Part shown: piece by piece, positions 58,601 through 64,000 of the stretch
Layout: each line of letters opens with the position of its first letter
Position numbering within the stretch: position 1 is the first letter of the stretch
Origin: Gerris lacustris
Taxonomy: Eukaryota; Arthropoda; Insecta; Hemiptera; Gerridae
Direction: 5' to 3'
Length of the DNA stretch: 64,000 nt
Assembly: GCA_951217055.1 (NCBI GenBank)
Contig: OX578277.1
Coordinates: 57,077,673-57,141,672 of the forward strand
Program-made: the position numbers and the translations under genes
Notes under the pieces: generated by a model
Told to the model about the DNA's origin: nothing
Databases searched by the model: none
The model's input: only the letters and a program-made list of their open reading frames with translations

Positions 58601-59349
58601 TTATATTGTGTATATAGTGATTGGAATATTGTATATGATTGTTGGCACTATTGTGCCAATATGATTGATTATTTATTTATTTTTTAAATTATTTTTTTTG
58701 TTATGAATCTAATAATTAAATAAAATATATATATATATATTTTTTTTTTTATGTTGTATTTTTGTGTTATTCAATGCGGTAATTTTCCACTCCGTCACTT
58801 TTAATTCTTGTTAGTCTTTATCCTCAATTAAAACTAATTATTTTAAACCTTATTTCATTACACAAAGTTTAAAGAGAAAAATCTTAAGTTTAAATATAAA
58901 TTAACATAATAAATTTATTCATCGTTTATCATCTCTAGTATTGTGTTATTCTTAGTATAAAGGGCGCACGTATAAACGTATTCTGTCAACATCTTGGGAT
59001 CACCAGTCGCTAAATATATAAATTCTTTATTTACAAAATTAAACAAGCTATTATAAACAAGTGAGGCTGGCCTTATATTAAGGTTTGCTTTCACACACAG
59101 CGTACTTATCAATCAAATGACAACAATTTAAAGTAATAATTGTTAAATTATAAATCTATAAATTCAAATCATAAGATAATACAATAATAACTAGCACTTT
59201 AAAAATAATATAAGTTTGTCAAGGATATTATGAACTAACAAGTAAATTATCAACTTATAATACTAAAAACTAAATAATATAAACAAAACAATTAAGAATA
59301 AATATGGTTGTTAAGGATACTTAATGAAGTAGTCTTAAAAAATGTTGGT
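58599..59349. other. AT-rich DNA, no clear feature
   Basis: The 58915-59112 minus frame (65 codons) lies downstream of the retrotransposon remnant on the same strand but has no recognised motif. Confidence 0.35.
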
Positions 59350-59590
59350 CCGTACCGAATTCGTCAAAGAAGTTTTTAGTCATAGCTGGTATAGTCCCTC
59401 TTGTTCCAAACCACAATCCATATACTTTATAATCTCTATCACCATGAATCTATCTTTATAAAACTCAATGCACTTCTCATAGATGATCTTCTTCTCATGT
59501 ACTTTGTTTGCTTGGTCTATGTCATTGGTTTCATATCTGACGGTGGGGTTTATAATAAGGGCAATTGTTGTCCGGGTAGAATGCTATAAT
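59350..59590 (-). pseudogene. Non-LTR retrotransposon C-terminal remnant
   Basis: On the minus strand one frame gives NPTVRYETNDIDQANKVHEK and EKCIEFYK; a shift later another frame gives YGLWFGTRGTIPAMTKNFF. Many non-LTR retrotransposon polyproteins (R2-like and relatives) end with a '(D/N)PT(V/I)R(Y/F)E' segment followed about 50 residues later by 'G...G(A/T)RGTIP', in the same order. Upstream TAG stops and the shift show it is inactive. No reverse transcriptase 'YADD' core is present in the window next to it. Confidence 0.7.
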
Positions 59591-59786
59591 ATCGAAGAAC
59601 CTTCCGAGTCAATAGCATATACCTCGTCATAACAAATATACTTTTTCTCCTTGAGGACTTACGCTTAACCAAAGGACTAATAGAACAGAACTATATGCGT
59701 AATGGATAACTCGGGGTTTGTGTATCTCTCCATCGTGTGTGAAAACCTTACAAGTGTAGTCGTGTAGTCATAACACTGAGCGGGGT

Positions 59787-59843
59787 CCTAGAATTGAACC
59801 CAGATTTTGGTCACCTATCCAAGTTGTGACCACGCTCGATGCT
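59787..59843 (-). ncRNA. 5S rRNA-like / SINE promoter-like sequence
   Basis: On the minus strand AGCATCGAGCGTGGTCACAA then CTTGGATAGGTGACC resembles the internal control region of 5S rRNA (…GGTTAGTACTTGGATGGGTGACC…). It is followed by GGGTTCAATTCTAGG, which resembles a tRNA B box. It is far too short for a 5S gene and lies about 200 bp upstream of the retrotransposon remnant on the same strand, as in 5S-derived SINE3-type composites. It may be coincidental. Confidence 0.45.
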
Positions 59844-60180
59844 GTTTAATTTTATTGATATACGAAAGCCAACTGCTCTCCTATAAGAGCTAGTCATGTC
59901 CCTTTCTTTTATGCTTATTGTCTTCATTAATCATTGAGTTGAGTATTTCTTTTGGTATAGTACTTTATCCCTTAACACTTCATCAACATCAGGAGTAATA
60001 TTGCAATAATGCCGATGTCATAGTTAAGTTTAATTAAAGCTTTCTCCTTGTTATCTTCTTGGTAAGGTGATATATTACTGATAATTGTATATCTATGCAT
60101 CTAGGAATATATTATATCTGTTTTTCTATGTATACATACGTAGTAGGAGTAAGCGAGAGAGAGAACAAGGTAATATATTC
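59844..60180. other. No feature recognised
   Basis: Mixed sequence with a CTAGGAATATAT string at 60101 and again, as CCTAGGAATATAT, at 60179, bracketing about 80 bp next to the microsatellite. Confidence 0.35.
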
Positions 60181-60184
60181 CTAG

Positions 60185-60186
<2 letters not shown>

Positions 60187-60257
<71 letters not shown>
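60187..60257. repeat. (TA)n microsatellite
   Basis: About 35 TA units. Confidence 0.95.
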
Positions 60258-60259
<2 letters not shown>

Positions 60260-60269
60260 GAGAGAGGAA

Positions 60270-60625
60270 TCTGTACTATAATCCCTGATAGTGATGAAGG
60301 TAGAAGAGGATGGGTGCTAGGGTGGAGGCTTGGAGAACCCCATTGGTAAGAGCTGAGTTCCCCTGTCTCTGAATATTGCCCATCAAGTCATTCTGCCGTG
60401 AATAATATGGAAAGCAGCGTCAATTGGAATTTGCAAGATAATTCGATATAGAGGTTGGGTTGCCTCTCTGTCACCGCAGTGTATATCGCGGTTACCTGTC
60501 CCCGTTCTCACAACTTGAATCCTATCAGAATTGATTTTACCCCAGGATATAGGGGGATCCGGGAATTTCGAGAAATACTAAAGGGTTTTGGACCTGTCCT
60601 AATCCCTTTATGAACTCTAGCTTCG
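60270..60625. other. GC-richer single-copy island
   Basis: About 46% GC: GGATGGGTGCTAGGGTGG, CCCCATTGGTAAGAGC, GCAGCGTCAATTGG, CACCGCAGTGTATATCGCGG and CCCCAGGATATAGGGGG, the last a CCCC/GGGG inverted pair (60541-60557). Stops interrupt all frames. It might be a decayed coding or RNA-derived repeat; not identified. Confidence 0.3.
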
Positions 60626-61386
60626 CTCAAAGACAAATTAAATCTCTTCATTTTTATTAACTAAACGTTTTACTTCACTTTTATTCTAATAACTTTCAAT
60701 TAGACAAAATATAACGTAATTTTCAAAATTAGTTTAAACTTTTCTCCTAGTTTTTATAATACTTAATAATTTCAATAATCTATTATAATAATAGTTTTTG
60801 ATAATATCACTTTACTAACCCCTTCGAATTTATATTACAGGTAAGGATGTAATACTGGTGTTAAGTAGATAAAATTGGCAATCCGAAAAATATCAGTTCC
60901 CTTGACAACTTTAGTAAATAACTAATACAAATTATTAAATAAACATAATTCATTATAATAATAGCTTTAAAGCTTATAATAATTAGTCTGCTGGAAATAA
61001 AGAGCGGAGTGAGGTCCTGTTTATCTGAACAGTCAGTTTGGCATTTCATTGGTCTACTCATCATTGAACCATTAGTCTATTTATTTTCATTTATTGATAT
61101 ACATTATATACTTATTAAATATTACACAATACTTTTACATTTTGTTTCAGGTTTGTTTGACATACATAACCAGCTATTGACACTATATAATGCGTCGTTA
61201 CTCCATGAGTTTAGTGGATAAACTTGATATAACCATTTGTTGGTATGAAATAATTGTTATATTTATATCTGGTGCAGGCGTAGTCGTTTTCGACTTAAGA
61301 AAAACTATTACTAGCGTATATATAATCTAGATACTCTTAAAAAGGAAGAATTAGAAAATAAGAATAGAAATTATTAAACTTGATCA

Positions 61387-61421
<35 letters not shown>

Positions 61422-62107
61422 AAATTAACTTTCAAAATATGTTAGATGTTGTATTCCAGATAACAAATGGTTTTGAATATCTTGAGAAAAAGGACCTTCT
61501 AATGTTTCACCTATCGGTGTTTTTAGTTAAGTTAAACAAATTGATCTCTACCCCCCTTCTTGACAGAATGATGTACCCTCCAGAATAATTTAGTGTCTTT
61601 TGAACATGTTGACAACTTATAATTTTCATCCCCTTAACGTTAAATGAATGTCTTAAAAGATACTTCGTTTTTTTGATATTCCATTATTTTTATATTTTCT
61701 TTTACATACAAACAAATATATGTCTCAAGAAAATACCTTGACAATCTTCTAAGTTTTCTTTAATATCAAAGAGGCTAGATGCTATTTCAAAGGAAGGTAT
61801 ATTCCCATTTATACGAGTATTGCTATATATTCCTGGTTTGTTTTGTTCTTGAATCTTCTTTAATTTTAAATAATCTTTTTCTCAATAATTTTTTAAAAAA
61901 ATAAAAGTACTTTGTGATTACCGTACTTTTATCTTAAATTTCAGGTTTAAATATGTTTGTGTTTTTTATTTGTATATGAAATAAAATCTACTTAAGAGAG
62001 AATTTTTTAGTCACTTTATAAGGTTTATTTTAATAATTTTGGTTTATTTCTGTCAATTTATGATTATTTTATCTGATTATAATTTGTTTTATAATCTATA
62101 AATATAT
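60626..62107. other. AT-rich DNA, no gene recognised
   Basis: Includes a 32-bp poly-A run (61387-61418). Frames at 60861-61064 (minus) and 61009-61221 (plus) are AT-rich and unsupported. Confidence 0.4.
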
Positions 62108-62645
62108 ATTGCTTCCGAGCTTACCGAAGGTAACGGAAGCTACGTGGTCGTTCTGCAGAACGAAAAAATTTTAGGTCTCCGATTTTAAAAATTCCAAGAT
62201 AGAATGTCCGTTTCAGACATCAGGGAACATTTTTGGTTCCGAAATTTGGATCGTAGACCATGATTAGGCCATTGTTGGTCTCATATAAGTTTCAACCTTC
62301 TGCGCTTATTTGTTTCTGTTCTACATCCACACAAACATACATTTATTTACACCTAGAGCTATATAAGTACTTATCTGATCTGTATGAAACTTTTATAGTT
62401 TATCGAAAGTAACCTGCAGATAGACCCAGATTAATTTGAACCGATAATTGAATTGATAATTTAATCTTTACCTTTCGCTAAATTGATACTTTAATTCGTG
62501 TAAAAAATCAAAGCAATTTGGACAGGATACAAAAATTCGGAAACAAACAAATTAGACAATAATGGCCTGTAAAAGCATAAAATCAATAAAGTACGTGATA
62601 GGATGTGAGGAAGTTATGTGCCACACCAATTGGCAATCTATTTTT
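62108..62645 (+). mobile_element. Family A element, best full-length copy (~540 bp)
   Basis: Order of parts: 5' hairpin GCTTCCG.AGC.TTACC.GAA.GGTAA.CGGAAGC (62111-62140); palindrome CGTTCTGCAGAACG (62149-62162); CTCCGATTTTAAAAATTCC; CAGACATCAGG; hairpin GGAAC.ATTTTTG.GTTCC; GTTTCAACCTTCTGCGC; CACACAAACATACATTTATT; TTATCGAAAGTAACC; TTGATACTTTAATTCGTG; AAAGCATAAAATCAATAAAG; ATAGGATGTGAGGAAG; and the end GTGCCACACCAATTGGCA. It lacks the TGTCTGTC run and about 60 bp after it. No open frame; class not established. Confidence 0.75.
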
Positions 62646-62882
62646 TAAACATTTTATATTACTACTAAATTAGGATGTTTCTTCCGTTTAACAAATTACT
62701 TTAGTGGCATAAAACCTTTTAGGCCCGTTGAGAATAAGATAAGAAAAATGATAAAGTTTGAAACTCTAGTTATTTTATTTGAATGAAAAGTTATTATTAG
62801 ATAGAAGTTTTAGAAAGTTTGTATTGTATATGTAATTTAGTAAATTGTTACGTATCGATTTTTTAATTAGCGTTGGTAAAGT
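62646..62882. other. AT-rich DNA, no feature seen
   Basis: Ordinary AT-rich sequence. Confidence 0.4.
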
Positions 62883-63107
62883 TTGAGTAAGTTTTCAAGT
62901 TTTGTCGCATTAAAATTTCAGTTAGGATCCCATACAGCTTTTATAACTCGAGAACCGACTGACTTGCATATATTTAGCTCCCGTAGTAACATTGTGTCAG
63001 AGTTTAGAATTCGTTTAAGCAAAGGAAAAAATATTTTGATATTACAAGCACTCAGTAATGAGAAATTTGCTTCTGTGAGTGACAGCGCCCTATTCTGGTG
63101 TATATAG
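62883..63107 (+). CDS. Possible exon, low support
   Basis: AATTAAAATTTCAG-like acceptor (ATTAAAATTTCAG ends at 62921) is followed by an open frame LGSHTAFITREPTDLHIF, then SRSNIVSEFRIRLSKGKN, ending in a stop at 63107. The composition is more even than the surroundings. No motif is recognised. The minus strand CAGAATAGGGCGCTGTCACT at its end looks like a transposon terminus, so a repeat is the main alternative. Confidence 0.2.
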   Translation: MSKFSSFVALKFQLGSHTAFITREPTDLHIFSSRSNIVSEFRIRLSKGKNILILQALSNEKFASVSDSALFWCI

Positions 63108-63659
63108 AGAAATGAAATTATTTAATCAATTTTTTTTTTGTATTTGAATTATTACATTATTAGTGCTTAAATATTTCTAATGTAATTAATTAGAGTAAAA
63201 CGAGGATGTGTTATAAAAAAAAAGAAAATAATAATAATAATCCCATTACATATAAGGGTGCAAAAACAAAGGTCAAAATAAAAATATGGTCGGGTACATA
63301 CCATTTTATCAATATAGAGATTAGTTTCACTTCGAATAGAAATAGAAGATAAATGTAATAATAATTAATTTACTTATAGTTACAACACTGGTTAGATTGT
63401 ATCTCTCTTTCATTTAAATAGGAAGGAAGTATATTTTATAATTGGAGGCGCATTTTGATTTGTTAAGAGCTCCAATTTTGTTGACCTTACTAGTTGGTAG
63501 TTAAACTTATTTTTGGTATAGAGTGATACAAAAATATATTTGGAGGTGTAATATTTTGACACTTTTTTTAAGTGATAAGAATATTTCATGGTTAGGACAT
63601 AATTTAATTGAGAGAAGTCGCTTTTATGGAGTGGATTTAACTGTATTCAATAGTTATTT
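63108..63659. other. AT-rich DNA, no feature seen
   Basis: Contains an (AAT)5 run near 63229; otherwise ordinary. Confidence 0.4.
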
Positions 63660-63870
63660 ATGCACCTAGGGAGTCAAGTAAGCCATTATTCCCTGAGCGA
63701 AAAGTTGGTTCTTGAGGCGAAGCCGAAGGAACCATGGTCCCTCGGCTTCGCCTCGGGAATTAGACTCTTTAATTCCCGAGGCGCAGCCGAGGGAATAACT
63801 CTAATTATCGCGAGGGGAATAATGGCACTTTACTCACGAGGTACATACAATATTTTATCTCCTTTGCAAT
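63660..63870 (+). repeat. GC-rich multi-hairpin repeat
   Basis: The 17-mer-like GAGGCGAAGCCGAGGGA appears three times: direct at 63715-63730 (one change), inverted at 63738-63754, and direct at 63778-63794 (one change). The last two form a 24-bp hairpin (63738-63761 with 63771-63794, one mismatch, 9-base loop). A 70-codon frame runs through it, with repeated 'SRG' and 'GFASG' type residues produced by the repeats. The style recalls the GC hairpin head of family D; the element's limits are not visible. Confidence 0.65.
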
Positions 63871-63872
63871 AG

Positions 63873-64000
63873 GAAGAAAATACACATTTTCGTCCATTGC
63901 ACAGTTTTTATTTATTATTTTAATAAATAACAATAATTATTAGCACTTTTAATAGCAGATATAAGAGATTCAATATTAAAAACAAATAAGAATTGGAATT
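63873..64000. other. AT-rich end of window
   Basis: No feature seen. Confidence 0.4.

Noticed and set aside
62600..62645. Family A tail as a possible conserved gene fragment
   Set aside because: The same GTGCCACACTAATTGGCAG tail is found at 6.4, 8.4, 18.1, 22.2 and 45.6 kb, always at the end of A copies.

Overview
This window is nuclear DNA from a eukaryote, most likely an arthropod. It is very AT-rich (roughly 70% by eye) and has no operons or bacterial gene structure. It holds many long (TA)n microsatellites, dozens of inverted-repeat transposable elements, and small exons with GT-AG borders set in large introns. The repeat style resembles AT-rich crustacean genomes such as parasitic copepods (sea lice). 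That taxonomic guess is an inference from general appearance only.

The best protein-coding signal is a pair of minus-strand exons. The first (12483-12638, 156 bp) is followed, in transcription order, by the second (8626-8761, 136 bp). Each has an AG acceptor and a GT donor, each is open in only one of its three minus-strand frames, and the phases agree (0/0, then 0/1). They look like internal exons of one gene whose other exons lie outside the window or were not recognised. I cannot name the gene. Weaker open segments are at 18465-18838, 42284-42545, 57590-57860 and 62883-63107.

Most of the rest is nested mobile DNA. Named here by letter: family A (about 540 bp, hairpin at its 5' end; copies at 5.2, 5.9, 7.2, 17.4, 19.4, 22.2-23.5, 44.7-45.6, 55.3 and 62.1 kb); family B (GGGTTTCGTTGGT ends; 1.4, 2.7, 3.0, 22.5 and 34.4 kb); family C (2.1, 6.3 and 10.4 kb); family D (chemically plain tail repeats with a 'GCTTCGCTACGG' type head; 32-33, 40.6, 49.1, 51.2 and 54 kb); family E (TTA-flanked element with long inverted repeats; 12.8 kb, fragment at 22.0 kb); and family F (1.8, 48.4 and 48.6/52.0 kb). 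Several elements have exact ends and target duplications: a 3.34-kb hAT element at 48639-51978 with 8-bp duplications, a 542-bp SINE-like double insertion at 7666-8207 with 13-bp duplications and a tRNA-like head, twin 0.55-kb TA-flanked MITEs at 26290-26837 and 56198-56750, a 256-bp MITE inside a (TA)n tract at 58299-58554, and a 1.0-kb TA-flanked foldback element at 34047-35067.

Transposon-coding remains are a hAT transposase piece (48820-49078), a mariner transposase C-terminus (43290-43530, minus) and a non-LTR retrotransposon C-terminus (59350-59590, minus) lying next to a 5S-rRNA-like sequence (59787-59843). Several single-copy, GC-richer islands (20.5, 21.7, 24.5, 30.5, 39.1, 39.7, 47.1, 53.4 and 60.3 kb) have no convincing reading frame and could be conserved regulatory DNA. 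I saw no rRNA operon, intact tRNA, CRISPR or prokaryotic element.
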